A DNA stretch of 64,000 nucleotides from Fibrobacter sp. (GCF_017551775.1 NZ_JAFZKX010000017.1:1-64000); one strand, 5' to 3'; positions 9,297-16,929 are shown, counted from the first letter of the stretch. Notes: generated by a model not told the origin, from the sequence alone. Made by a program: numbers and translations.

Positions 9297-9884
9297 TTAC
9301 TTTTTCTTGTACCGCAAATACAGGCCTTCTATTTCGGGACGGAACGCCTTGAACAGCGTGAGGCCATCAATCGCGTCGGAAAAATATTCGACCTCGAGTG
9401 TCGCCGGGGAATCGACTTCCGCATTCTCCATATCGGATGTCATCTGGATGTAATTCGACGGGTCGCCCACGACCACCACGAGCATCGTCCAATCCGCACC
9501 CGCAGGCTTCGAGAATTCCGACACGAAGTCGAGCACAAGCTTGCCCTTCACGAGGGACGCCTTGAACTTCTTGATATTCAGGACCTTCAAGAACTCCGAA
9601 CCCGCCTGTACGTAATTGTAGTAGTTGCTTTTCGCAATCGGGTCCAAGATGGCGGATTCAAGGCCTTTGCCTTCTTCCGCCGACAGCTTGCCGTCACCGT
9701 TCTTGTCGACCGAAGCCACCATCCCGGCGCTGTAAATTTCGTCGAAGACCCAGTGGTTGAGAATTCCGCAAAAACCGGCCTTGTCGTACATGATCTTCAC
9801 CTTGACATCGGCAAAGACATGAGGATGCGCAAAAGCCTGGCCCGAAAGGAGAGCCAGGACAAGAGCAAACAGCAATTTGCGCAT
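9297..9884 (-). CDS. DUF1007 family periplasmic protein with EF-hand loop
   Basis: A 195-residue protein with signal peptide MRKLLFALVLALLSGQAFA directly followed by HPHVF, the conserved N-terminal histidine motif of DUF1007. Residues 60-71 (DKNGDGKLSAEE) form a canonical EF-hand calcium loop, which is usual for this family. DUF1007 proteins often sit beside nickel or cobalt export genes; here the neighbour is a PEGA protein instead. The start at 9884 is chosen for the signal peptide; a longer upstream frame overlaps the PEGA gene. The gap to the PEGA stop is 13 nt, so the two form an operon. Metal-related function is inferred from the family only. Confidence 0.85.
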   Translation of the reverse strand: MRKLLFALVLALLSGQAFAHPHVFADVKVKIMYDKAGFCGILNHWVFDEIYSAGMVASVDKNGDGKLSAEEGKGLESAILDPIAKSNYYNYVQAGSEFLKVLNIKKFKASLVKGKLVLDFVSEFSKPAGADWTMLVVVVGDPSNYIQMTSDMENAEVDSPATLEVEYFSDAIDGLTLFKAFRPEIEGLYLRYKKK

Positions 9885-9897
9885 CGGAAAAATCACG

Positions 9898-11445
9898 CTA
9901 GAAGGTAAAGACAATCCCCGCCACAAGGAGGCCCAAGCCAACGGCACCGAGACCGGCAGCAATGCCGCCCTTGATATCGCCCTGCTTGTTCAGGTCGTGA
10001 TTGTCCTTGATGAGCCGCTGAGCCTTCTCGCTGTCGAACACGGAGCGGTTGTATTCATGCTTCTTGTCGGCGGCGTTGCTCCAGTTGCGTTCCGCCAGGT
10101 ACCAAAGTACCCCGCCCGCAATAATCGGCGCGATGGAACTGAACAGGAATACCTTTCCCACGCGGCGGTCGCTGCGCTTCTGGTTGAATTCCCTCTGTCC
10201 CTGGATATACTCGACATCCTCGACGGATTCCAGTTCCACGTTGATGAAGTTCGGCATGAACGCCTTGACTTCGGTCGTAATCGAGGTATCGCGGTATCCC
10301 ACCTTGCGGAAGAATATCTGCAACTGCGGCTGCGGATTGACTTCGTTCACCACGACATCGGTTTCGTAGTCGGGCATGTGATTCACCGAAGGCTCCTTGC
10401 CGATATAGACTTCGACCGCCTCGGGGTTCGTATTGAGCGTGAGCTTCGTGGACGGGCGTTCCACCGCGATTTCGACCTTGTTCAGGCTATCCGCGTTGAT
10501 CTTCACCGTCTTCGTGCCCCACCATTCCACATCGCGCAGGACCCTCATCACGGAGATGGTGTACTTGCCCGGCTTGATGTTCTTGATGGTATCGGGTGCA
10601 ATCTGGTGGAGCGGGATGCCGTTCACGAACAGGGAACAGGCTTCGGGGTTCGAGACCACAAGCAGGTTCGCCTTTCCGGGAGGATACAGTTCTATCGTCT
10701 CTTCCTCTTCCTTCACGACCGGGACCACGTAGTTCGAGAGAGAAAGGTCGATCATGACCTTGTCTTCGAGGTTGTAGAGGCGCTTCAAGTCGAGGCGGAA
10801 AATCTTGATGTACGGGTTTTCGACCACGTGTGCGAGGCTGTCCTGGATTTCGCGTTCGCGGATTTCGGCTTCGACCTTCGCGATTTCTTCCATCTTCAGG
10901 CGCTTCTCTTCTTTCTCGAGGGCGGCCTCCAGGTCATCTTCCGCATCGGCGGCGACTTCCGCGGCCTTGGCCGCCTCGGCGGCTGCGGCGGAATCGAGTT
11001 CGGACTGCGCGGCAAGCGAATCCTTCACGGCGTCCGTCATGATGACGTCGGCGGGCTTCTTCTCTTCCACCTTGTCGTCATCCTCGAATTCGTCTTCTTC
11101 CTCGACCTTCTGGCCGTTGCTCTTCTGCAACGCGGCAGCCTCAGCTTCGTTGATGGCATCGAAAATCTTCTGCGTGGATTCGTCCGGAGCCCGCAGGTAG
11201 ACGGTGTCCTTTTCGATTTTCACGAAGATGGCCTCAAGCTCCACGGAGTCCCCGATGACCCAGTAGCGCACGGGTACTTCGCGGGTCGTGGCCGTATCGG
11301 CCGGATTGACGACTGCAGGTGCTGCCTTGGGCGCTGCCTGTTTCGCGACAGGAGCTGCCGGAGCGGAAGCTGCGGTTGGGGCAGGTTCTGCGGCAAAGGC
11401 AAAAGGCACAGCAAAAAACACGAAAGGAATGAATCGTTTCAGCAT
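9898..11445 (-). CDS. PEGA-domain envelope protein
   Basis: A 515-residue exported protein. It has signal peptide MLKRFIPFVFFAVPFAFA, an Ala/Pro-rich stretch to residue 50, a short beta domain (REVPVRYWVIGDSVELEAIF), and an acidic Glu/Ala-rich probable coiled coil (about 95-205). Then come two PEGA-like repeats (VSNPEACSLFVNG... near 270, LNTNPEAVEVYIG near 345). At the C-terminus two hydrophobic segments (IAPIIAGGVLWYL and AAGLGAVGLGLLVAGIVF) suggest a membrane anchor. PEGA modules occur in surface and sensor proteins. DUF1007 follows 13 nt downstream. A TATATC box 8 nt before the ATG suggests very short or no leader. No precise function can be assigned. Confidence 0.82.
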   Translation of the reverse strand: MLKRFIPFVFFAVPFAFAAEPAPTAASAPAAPVAKQAAPKAAPAVVNPADTATTREVPVRYWVIGDSVELEAIFVKIEKDTVYLRAPDESTQKIFDAINEAEAAALQKSNGQKVEEEDEFEDDDKVEEKKPADVIMTDAVKDSLAAQSELDSAAAAEAAKAAEVAADAEDDLEAALEKEEKRLKMEEIAKVEAEIREREIQDSLAHVVENPYIKIFRLDLKRLYNLEDKVMIDLSLSNYVVPVVKEEEETIELYPPGKANLLVVSNPEACSLFVNGIPLHQIAPDTIKNIKPGKYTISVMRVLRDVEWWGTKTVKINADSLNKVEIAVERPSTKLTLNTNPEAVEVYIGKEPSVNHMPDYETDVVVNEVNPQPQLQIFFRKVGYRDTSITTEVKAFMPNFINVELESVEDVEYIQGQREFNQKRSDRRVGKVFLFSSIAPIIAGGVLWYLAERNWSNAADKKHEYNRSVFDSEKAQRLIKDNHDLNKQGDIKGGIAAGLGAVGLGLLVAGIVFTF

Positions 11446-11453
11446 ACCTTAAA

Positions 11454-11459
11454 GATATA
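11454..11459 (-). promoter_or_regulatory. TATATC -10-like box 8 nt before the start codon
   Basis: TATATC, then TTTAAGGT, then ATG on the minus strand. Close to the spacing seen before other probable leaderless genes, though TAAGG could also act as a weak ribosome site. Confidence 0.4.
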
Positions 11460-11494
11460 TTATTTGAAAAGAAAAAGATACGTGAAAAAAGGCC

Positions 11495-11516
11495 AAAAAC
11501 GGGGTTTTTCGCCCGT
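11495..11516 (-). terminator. Terminator at the end of the RNA methyltransferase gene
   Basis: On the minus strand ACGGG and CCCGT pair around an 8-nt loop and are followed by TTTTT. The 5' arm overlaps the stop codon region. The stem is short, so this is a moderate call. Confidence 0.5.
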
Positions 11517-12280
11517 TATGTGCCCGATTTCACAAGCCTAGCGCAATATATGGGCCCACGTCCCTCGGCATGGTCGGGCAAGATATGCACGCCGCATTCG
11601 GTGCGGTCCGCCCCCGCGGGTATTTCCGCGATCTCGTCGAGGCGCATCGCGGGGCGCTTCTTGAGGATTTTTTTCACCACGTCGTCGTTTTCCATCGGCG
11701 AAAGCGCGCAGGTACTGTAGACGAGGGTCCCGCCCGGGGCAAGGGCGTCCACCGCCGAGGCCAGAAGCGAGCCCTGTTCCACCGCGAGGCGCTTCACGCG
11801 CTTCACCGACCACACCTTGAGGTGCTCGGGAGCGTTGAGCACGTGCCGGTCCGAGGAACACGGAGCGTCCAGGAGAATCCTGTCGTAACTTTCCTTCTTG
11901 TGCATGCCGAACTTCACGCCGTCGTAGCCGGTCACGGAGATGACGGAGCGCCACTGTTCGGGCAAGGAATTTTCGAGCACGTGCGAAAGGCGGATCCTGC
12001 GGTCGGGCGAGCGGTCGTTGCTCTGCAGCGACCCCTCCCCCCCCAATCCGGAAGCGAGCACCAGGGACTTGCCACCGGGAGCGGCGCACATGTCGAGCAC
12101 TCGATCACCGGGAACAACCCCGAGCGACTCGGCCGCGAAGACGGACGCCTCGTCCAGGTAGTACGGCTCGAGCCCCTCGCCAAAGCGAAGTTCCGTAGCG
12201 CAGCCCTCGCCCTTCAGCGATTCGAGAAGGGCCGACCAGCGTTCGCCGTACAATTGAGAGAAGTAGTCGAAAAATTCCAT
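11516..12280 (-). CDS. RsmB/NOP2/Sun-family RNA cytosine-5 methyltransferase
   Basis: A 254-residue SAM-dependent methyltransferase that should add a methyl group to C5 of a cytosine in RNA. It has the SAM motif DMCAAPGGKS, the motif IV catalytic cysteine in DAPCSSDRHVL, and the motif VI releasing cysteine in YSTCALSPMEND. The protein is short and lacks the N-terminal NusB-like domain of RsmB and the C-terminal PUA region of RsmF. The DRH after motif IV recalls mitochondrial NSUN4-type enzymes. The target (rRNA or tRNA) cannot be told. The gene stands alone, with a TATCTT box 8 nt before the ATG and a weak terminator behind it. Confidence 0.88.
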   Translation of the reverse strand: MEFFDYFSQLYGERWSALLESLKGEGCATELRFGEGLEPYYLDEASVFAAESLGVVPGDRVLDMCAAPGGKSLVLASGLGGEGSLQSNDRSPDRRIRLSHVLENSLPEQWRSVISVTGYDGVKFGMHKKESYDRILLDAPCSSDRHVLNAPEHLKVWSVKRVKRLAVEQGSLLASAVDALAPGGTLVYSTCALSPMENDDVVKKILKKRPAMRLDEIAEIPAGADRTECGVHILPDHAEGRGPIYCARLVKSGT

Positions 12281-12314
12281 TTATTCCAAAGATACTCTTT
12301 TCAAAGTAACGGCG

Positions 12315-12336
12315 ATTCCGGCACAGAGGCCGGAAT
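12315..12336. repeat. Perfect inverted repeat, ATTCCGGC...GCCGGAAT
   Basis: ATTCCGGC, six-base loop ACAGAG, then GCCGGAAT, followed by GACA. This is the common small intergenic element ending in CGGAATGACA. It lies between the methyltransferase gene and the tRNA and may act as a transcript end or a REP-like element. Confidence 0.55.
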
Positions 12337-12350
12337 GACATTACGGCAAT

Positions 12351-12377
12351 AAAAAATCCCCCGCCGGATGACAGGGG
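12351..12377 (-). terminator. Probable terminator behind tRNA-Gln
   Basis: Just past the tRNA on the minus strand, CCCC and GGGG pair across a short GC-rich loop and run into ATTTTTT. The stem is short but the position and T run fit a tRNA terminator. Confidence 0.5.
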
Positions 12378-12382
12378 TTTCG

Positions 12383-12453
12383 TTGAGCTACCAGGATTCG
12401 AACCTAGACAAACAGAGTCAGAATCTGTTGTGCTACCGTTACACCATAGCTCA
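12383..12453 (-). tRNA. tRNA-Gln (anticodon CTG)
   Basis: The minus strand gives a full cloverleaf. The acceptor arm is TGAGCTA paired with TAGCTCA, the D-arm contains AACGGTAGC, and the anticodon stem ACAGA/TCTGT encloses loop TTCTGAC with anticodon CTG. The T-arm carries GGTTCGAATCC. The U1-A72 acceptor pair is typical of tRNA-Gln. The discriminator is A and the CCA end is not encoded. It reads codon CAG. Confidence 0.95.
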
Positions 12454-12506
12454 GTGTGCGCACAACTTTAGAAAAAAATCCTCAATTGTGCAAGGGGTAA
12501 TTTCAA

Positions 12507-13892
12507 TTATTTTGCAGATTTCGGGAGTGCCGGCGGGGTGTAGGTCATCCCCTGCCATTCGAGGTCGTCACCCTTCGGCAGGTTCACGAACGTGACCACC
12601 ACATACTCATCGACAGGAGTATCCGCAGCCTGTAGCGTCGAAATAACCTTCGTATCGCCGGAATAGAGCAGGAGTTCCTGTTCGCCCGAGGGCATCTCGT
12701 TGATTTTCAAAGAGTTGTAAGTCACCCCGCGAACGAAGTGCGCCGTTCCCTTTGCGCCAACCACCACGCTGTTCACCATGAGCGACTGCGTGGAATCGTT
12801 CGGGCCGATGACCAGGGCGATCGTGCTGACGAGTCCCGACGAGGGAGTCAGGTCAACGGTTCCCACATCCAGCGTGTCTTCCAGACCCGCGACTTCGGAG
12901 GCCATCACGTAACGGCTGAGTCCCATCATCACGGAATCACCTGCTTCTGCACGGAATTCCACGCGGAAGCTGTCGTAAGGAACTTCGGCCGGAACGGGGA
13001 GCCACCAGCGTCCGTCACTGTCCGTCACCGTCTGTGCCCGGAACACGGAGGAATCCCCGACAAAATCAAACCCGTAGATATCCGTAATCGCCATGACCTC
13101 GATGCCCGAGCAGACCCTGCCGGAATCGCAGTTCACCTGACCGGAAATCCTAGCGCGGCTCTTGCCATCGCCGTTCTTTTCCTTGATAAGAGTATCGACA
13201 TCAAACTCGGTGCTCCAGAAGAACGGGCCCACATCGAGCGTGCCGCCCGCATCCACCTCGATGGAATCCATGCTCCACACGCGGTAGATGAGACTATCAG
13301 CCACGCCGGAATCCTGCAGCTTGGCGACCATCTGCGGGTCACCCGGGCAGAACCCGAACCACCAGGAACCAGCCGGAATGAGCATGGAGAACGAATCCTT
13401 CGCGAAGACGTTCTGCACAAAGGGCATGCCCGGCATGTACACCAAGAAGTGAGACCCGACCTCGACCGCAGGCTCGGACTCGCGATCGTAGTAGAGTACG
13501 CTCTCGAAATGAGCGGCCTTCTCGAGCTTGATGTCTTCAAGGCTCTCGGCAGCCACCACGCGGGGCAGGTAAGAAATTTCTTCGGCGCTCTCGTCGATGA
13601 CCGCAAGCTGGAAGGTATCGGCGATAGCGGAATCGAACGCGAACACGCCCGCCGTATCGGTCTTCACCTCAACGAACTCGGGAACGCCATTCGTTTCATC
13701 CTTGGAATAAACACGCGACATGCGCACGACGACAGAATCCGCGCGCGTCCCGTCGGAACGCTTCACGAGCCCAGTCACCGACGCCGTCATCATGTTCTCG
13801 GTATCGGTCGCCGTACCGCCAACGTCCTTGCCGCCGGTACAGGCCAAAAGTAAAGCACCGCAAGCCATGACCATGGTCAAAGAGTATTTCAT
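12507..13892 (-). CDS. Lipoprotein with carboxypeptidase-regulatory-like repeats, partner of the TIGR02147 regulator
   Basis: A 461-residue lipoprotein: lipobox LLAC (Cys18), then a carboxypeptidase-regulatory-like beta-sandwich (ASVTGLVKRSDGT... with TDTAGVFAFD near 80-90). A middle beta-rich part follows, and then a second sandwich-like unit (ISGQVNCDSG... with VTDSDGRWWLPVP near 290). Its ATG overlaps the TGA of the TIGR02147 gene in an ATGA junction, so the two are translated from one message. In Fibrobacter, TIGR02147 proteins are often found next to predicted exported proteins; a sensor or target relationship is inferred, not shown. No catalytic motif is visible. Confidence 0.78.
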   Translation of the reverse strand: MKYSLTMVMACGALLLACTGGKDVGGTATDTENMMTASVTGLVKRSDGTRADSVVVRMSRVYSKDETNGVPEFVEVKTDTAGVFAFDSAIADTFQLAVIDESAEEISYLPRVVAAESLEDIKLEKAAHFESVLYYDRESEPAVEVGSHFLVYMPGMPFVQNVFAKDSFSMLIPAGSWWFGFCPGDPQMVAKLQDSGVADSLIYRVWSMDSIEVDAGGTLDVGPFFWSTEFDVDTLIKEKNGDGKSRARISGQVNCDSGRVCSGIEVMAITDIYGFDFVGDSSVFRAQTVTDSDGRWWLPVPAEVPYDSFRVEFRAEAGDSVMMGLSRYVMASEVAGLEDTLDVGTVDLTPSSGLVSTIALVIGPNDSTQSLMVNSVVVGAKGTAHFVRGVTYNSLKINEMPSGEQELLLYSGDTKVISTLQAADTPVDEYVVVTFVNLPKGDDLEWQGMTYTPPALPKSAK

Positions 13893-14743
13893 TTCGCGTC
13901 CTCCCCGTCCTTACCGGACTTGGCTTCCTTCTCCTTGCTGAGAGGGAAAAATTGAACGTTCAACTCACACACCATGGTTTCTCCGCTATCCGACCGCACA
14001 ATGTCCAGCACCTCCTTGCGGAACACGTCGATCTTGTTGATGATGCGTTCGAGCCCTTCGGCGGACACGCTCATCGTAGTACAAGATACATTTCTTCGTT
14101 CGGTGCTGTAGTGGTCCAGAGCGCCTTTTGCAAGGTCAATCATCTGTTTCTGGAACTGGTGGCCAAAAAGCGGGGCGATTTCGCGGCCGCTCGATATGGT
14201 CTTGTTTACGGAGCGGTAGAAGCCGTCTTCGGCGAGGTCAATAAGCCCGAGGTCGAGGAGCAGCTGGATGGCCTGCTTCGCCTGCGGGAGCGTAATCTTC
14301 GGGTTCAAGAACAGAGCCACTTCCTGGATGTTCTTTTCGTTTATATCGAGTACAGAAAGAGATTCACGAACGGCAACATAATACCACTTGCTGTAGTACT
14401 CCTGCTGGTTCTTGGTGAGCGTCTTGACGGTTCGCGGCAAAAGCGCCGACATCTGGTCGAATATCTGCTGCTTGGACGCAGGCGTCGTCGCATGGGTGAA
14501 ATCCACCATGAGGCTGAAGTAGCGGCCCTCGCGTTCATTCAAACCCAGGGCGGCGATAAACTTCGGGAGCATCTGCGGCGTAAGCGATTTGCGGCCGCGA
14601 ATAAGATCGAGGTAAAGTCCAGACGACGAATACCCCGCCTTCTTCGCGAAGGATCGGTACGAGAAATAACGCTGCACGGACTTTCTGTACTCGTAGTAGT
14701 CCTGCAGGTATTTTCTGTAGTTGTAATAGGCGTAGACGTTCAT
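13889..14743 (-). CDS. TIGR02147 family protein, probable transcription regulator
   Basis: A 284-residue cytoplasmic protein of the TIGR02147 family, a paralogous group that is expanded in Fibrobacter. The start MNVYAYYNYRKYLQDYYEYRK is typical. Residues about 28-70 (SYRSFAKKAGYSSSG..., LIRGRKSLTPQML, KFIAALGL) look like a helix-turn-helix of the XRE kind. The rest is helical, with a conserved-looking FFPLSKE near the C-terminus and a charged Lys/Glu tail. No Shine-Dalgarno is seen. Upstream are three GTGTTCCC repeats that could be its own operators. It is co-expressed with the lipoprotein downstream by a 4-nt overlap. DNA binding is inferred from the helix pattern. Confidence 0.88.
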   Translation of the reverse strand: MNVYAYYNYRKYLQDYYEYRKSVQRYFSYRSFAKKAGYSSSGLYLDLIRGRKSLTPQMLPKFIAALGLNEREGRYFSLMVDFTHATTPASKQQIFDQMSALLPRTVKTLTKNQQEYYSKWYYVAVRESLSVLDINEKNIQEVALFLNPKITLPQAKQAIQLLLDLGLIDLAEDGFYRSVNKTISSGREIAPLFGHQFQKQMIDLAKGALDHYSTERRNVSCTTMSVSAEGLERIINKIDVFRKEVLDIVRSDSGETMVCELNVQFFPLSKEKEAKSGKDGEDAK

Positions 14744-14773
14744 TATATTCTAAAAATAATTTTTTATTTTCTT

Positions 14774-14911
14774 GGGAACACCCCTGTTTTCCAAAAATTT
14801 GCAAAAAATCACGAATTTTCAAAGAAAACGGTAAAAAAGAACACTTGGGGAACACTTTTTATAAAAAAGGTATACCCTTTTGCGAAAAAATTGTCTACTT
14901 TTAGGGAACAC
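14774..14911 (-). promoter_or_regulatory. Three GTGTTCCC direct repeats upstream of the TIGR02147 gene
   Basis: GTGTTCCC (minus strand) occurs at 14774-14781, 14848-14855 and 14904-14911, with an extra GTGTTC at 14839-14844. All lie in the same orientation in an AT-rich segment between 31 and 168 nt upstream of the ATG. Repetition within one regulatory region suggests binding sites, most simply for the adjacent regulator. Confidence 0.5.
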
Positions 14912-14926
14912 CCAATCCCATCCCTC

Positions 14927-14963
14927 GGACCTTCGCTGATACTCCCAGCGAAGGTCCTTTTTT
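14927..14963 (+). terminator. Strong intrinsic terminator with no obvious plus-strand gene
   Basis: GGACCTTCGCT and AGCGAAGGTCC form a perfect 11-bp stem around a 9-nt loop, followed by TTTTTT on the plus strand. The minus-strand side has no T run. The gene upstream on the left runs the other way, so any transcript ended here must start inside the 14744-14926 regulatory region. Confidence 0.85.
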
Positions 14964-14966
14964 AGA

Positions 14967-15007
14967 CCGCTCGCGCTACGTTTATCATACCGTTCGCGCT
15001 ACGTTTA
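14967..15007. repeat. Two tandem copies of an 18-nt GC-rich unit
   Basis: CCGCTCGCGCTACGTTTA at 14967-14984 and CCGTTCGCGCTACGTTTA at 14990-15007 differ at one position and have a 23-nt period. They follow directly after the orphan terminator. Confidence 0.6.
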
Positions 15008-15215
15008 GGGATTTAAATTCCTCCGGGAGGCGCCAGTTCAGCGTTTTCATGGCTTGCGTGTTACATTTTCGTATCGTCCGTGCAACATTTTGGGGGCTAA
15101 ATTGTTACGGCATGCACTTGTTCGCACCCCTGGAAACCCCGCGGGGAGGGCTTGGGACAAAAGGCGGAATCTTTTGTTACATAAGTTTTACGTCCAAATT
15201 TGTCACACTTTTTTC
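15008..15215. other. Non-coding stretch with short GC palindromes
   Basis: No supported gene. The region holds small palindromes (CCTCCGGGAGG, CCCCGCGGGG) and becomes AT-rich towards the hydrolase-like gene. One short open frame crosses it, but it lacks a ribosome site and looks accidental. Confidence 0.4.
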
Positions 15216-15221
15216 TAAATT
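15216..15221 (+). promoter_or_regulatory. TAAATT -10-like box 6 nt before the start codon
   Basis: TAAATT, then TGGCGC, then ATG. Read as TAAATTTGG it also matches the TAnnTTTG -7 element of Bacteroidota promoters. It implies a leaderless transcript. Confidence 0.45.
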
Positions 15222-15227
15222 TGGCGC

Positions 15228-16001
15228 ATGGATGTTAAGAAAAAAGCTTTAGGAATAAGCTTACGCCTCCTCCGTATCGCTGGCGCACTCCTTCTCATCT
15301 ACGTAAGTATGGTATTCTACCTCGCGCTCACCGAACGCAGAAACGCGTTCCCGCGCGCCATTACGCACAAGGAAGCCCGTGAAGCCATCGCCGGCAAGGC
15401 CAAGTCCATCACGTGCTCCGTAGAAGACGGCACGGTTCTCGAAGGATGGATGCTCGGGAACCAGGGCGACCCCACGCTGCTCTACTTCCCCGACGCCGAT
15501 GAAGACGCGACGCAGTTCCTCGCCGAGATCCAGGAAATGCAGGGAACCGCGCTCATCACCTTTAACTACAGGGGTTCCGGCGAGAACAAGGGCACGCCCT
15601 CCGAAGAGACATTCGAGCTGGACGCCCGCAGTATCTTGGAATGCGCGCGCCAAGCAAACGGGGAACCCGCTTTCCTTGCCGGCCGCGGGACAGGCGCAAT
15701 CCCCGCAGCGAACCTCTCCGGGAAAGAAAAGAAGCTCATTCTCATAGATCCTGTAGGCAGTATCGCCGACGCCGTGAGCGGAAAATACAGGCTATTTTAC
15801 CCCAAATTTTTAGTCCGAGCTAACACGCAAATATCCCCCGAAACCCTAGATGGTGCAAGGCATCACACGATTTTGCTTGCAGACCGGAAAATGTTTGGTG
15901 ACAGAAATCACAGGTTTATTAACGTATTCGGGCAAATTAGCACCGTTGAACGTGGACAAAATACTCTTCGAAGAACTTTGTCTATCGCAATAAATGAATG
16001 A
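15228..16001 (+). CDS. Alpha/beta-hydrolase-fold membrane-anchored protein lacking the nucleophile serine
   Basis: A 257-residue protein with one N-terminal transmembrane helix (about 14-34) and an alpha/beta-hydrolase-like body. It shows FNYRGSGENKG after the third strand, then PAFLAGRGTGAIPA where the nucleophile elbow GxSxG should be, so the sequence is GRGTG with Gly replacing the catalytic Ser. A C-terminal Asp (LLADRKMFGD) and His (RNHRF) in the expected order remain. It may be a non-catalytic relative. The last 150 nt are more AT-rich than the rest. The gene stands alone, with a -10-like box 6 nt before its ATG. Confidence 0.65.
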   Translation: MDVKKKALGISLRLLRIAGALLLIYVSMVFYLALTERRNAFPRAITHKEAREAIAGKAKSITCSVEDGTVLEGWMLGNQGDPTLLYFPDADEDATQFLAEIQEMQGTALITFNYRGSGENKGTPSEETFELDARSILECARQANGEPAFLAGRGTGAIPAANLSGKEKKLILIDPVGSIADAVSGKYRLFYPKFLVRANTQISPETLDGARHHTILLADRKMFGDRNHRFINVFGQISTVERGQNTLRRTLSIAINE

Positions 16002-16142
16002 AACTAAAAAATAACAGTCCCTTATTTTATGCGGGTTCCAGAGCGATTGCATCAAAAAAGTAACAAAAAAATTTACAGATAATTTTGTCAAAAAATTACA
16101 GAAAAATGATTTTTTTACGTATGACTTTTCTCACAGTGGCAC

Positions 16143-16176
16143 TTGACATCCCCGCACAAAATATGCTAACTTATAC
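16143..16176 (+). promoter_or_regulatory. Promoter with TTGACA for the duplicated-domain gene
   Basis: A perfect TTGACA at 16143-16148, then -10 candidates CTAACT (17-nt spacing) and TTATAC at 16171-16176 (22-nt spacing), behind a very AT-rich tract. About 45 nt of leader with a GATGAGG ribosome site precedes the ATG. This is one of few classical-looking -35 boxes in the window. Confidence 0.5.
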
Positions 16177-16218
16177 GGCAGGGGGCAGCAAATAACAATC
16201 AAAGATGAGGTGTATAAA

Positions 16219-16914
16219 ATGGACAAAATCAACATCAAGATGGATATTCGCGGATTCATCCGCTTTTCCAACCAAGCAATGAAGGAGTTAAAACTCGACA
16301 AGAATCCCTATGCGGATATCGAAGTCGACACCGAGGGCAAGCGCATTGCCGTGACCCCCACCAAGACGCTCAAGACGTCCTCCTTCCGTTTCATGCCGAA
16401 CGGCGCTGGCTACCTCCTGTACTTCAAGGGTGCCATGAACGCCACCGGTTTCCAGATTGCCCCCGGGCCCTATACCATGGTCAAGGAAGGCAACAGGTTC
16501 GTGTTCACGGGCAAGGCCCCCGCCAAGAAGAAAGGCGCATGGCAGCCGTTTGCCTGCCGTAACTCCGTCGGCATCCCGATGCTCTCCATCGATTCCCGCG
16601 GCACCATCATTTTCGACAAGCGCACCAGCACCGCCGTCGAAACCGCGAAGAACGACACCATGGTCGCCGAATACGACGCCAGCAAGAAAACATTCACCCT
16701 GACCTTCAGCAAGAAGGGCTTCATCAACGTCCGCACCATCGCAAGCCATGCGAATGCCTCCTTCATGGGTACGCTTTCCTCTCACGGTATCGCGCTCCCG
16801 ACCAAGAGCTTCCGCACCGCCTGCAAGATCGATGGCAAGGTCGTCACGTTCAGCGTGGCCAGCTTGGTCGCTGAGCAGAAGGCGAAGTCCAAGGCTGCCA
16901 AGGCCAAAAAATAA
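16219..16914 (+). CDS. Unknown protein made of two duplicated beta-rich domains with a lysine tail
   Basis: A 231-residue soluble protein that I cannot assign to a named family. Its two halves appear related: residues about 6-92 (INIKMDIRGFIRFSN... to VKEGNRFVF) and about 115-220 (PMLSIDSRGTIIFDK... to KIDGKVVTF). Each begins with a short strand, then an RG-x-I-x-F motif, a helix-like part and strands. The tail AEQKAKSKAAKAKK is basic, suggesting nucleic acid or acidic-surface contact. ATG 16219 is preferred over GTG 16210 because GATGAGG sits at ideal spacing. A good promoter suggests real expression. A small two-TM protein gene follows at 15 nt. Confidence 0.7.
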   Translation: MDKINIKMDIRGFIRFSNQAMKELKLDKNPYADIEVDTEGKRIAVTPTKTLKTSSFRFMPNGAGYLLYFKGAMNATGFQIAPGPYTMVKEGNRFVFTGKAPAKKKGAWQPFACRNSVGIPMLSIDSRGTIIFDKRTSTAVETAKNDTMVAEYDASKKTFTLTFSKKGFINVRTIASHANASFMGTLSSHGIALPTKSFRTACKIDGKVVTFSVASLVAEQKAKSKAAKAKK

Positions 16915-16929
16915 ACCATAGGCACAATT

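Noticed and set aside
14774-15007. A CRISPR-like array from the repeated units
   Set aside because: Repeats are only 8 or 18 nt, copy numbers are two to three, spacing is irregular and no cas genes are near.
15049-15252. Possible 67-residue gene before the hydrolase-like gene
   Set aside because: No ribosome site, no hydrophobic or conserved pattern, and it overlaps the -10-like box and the start of the real gene in another frame.
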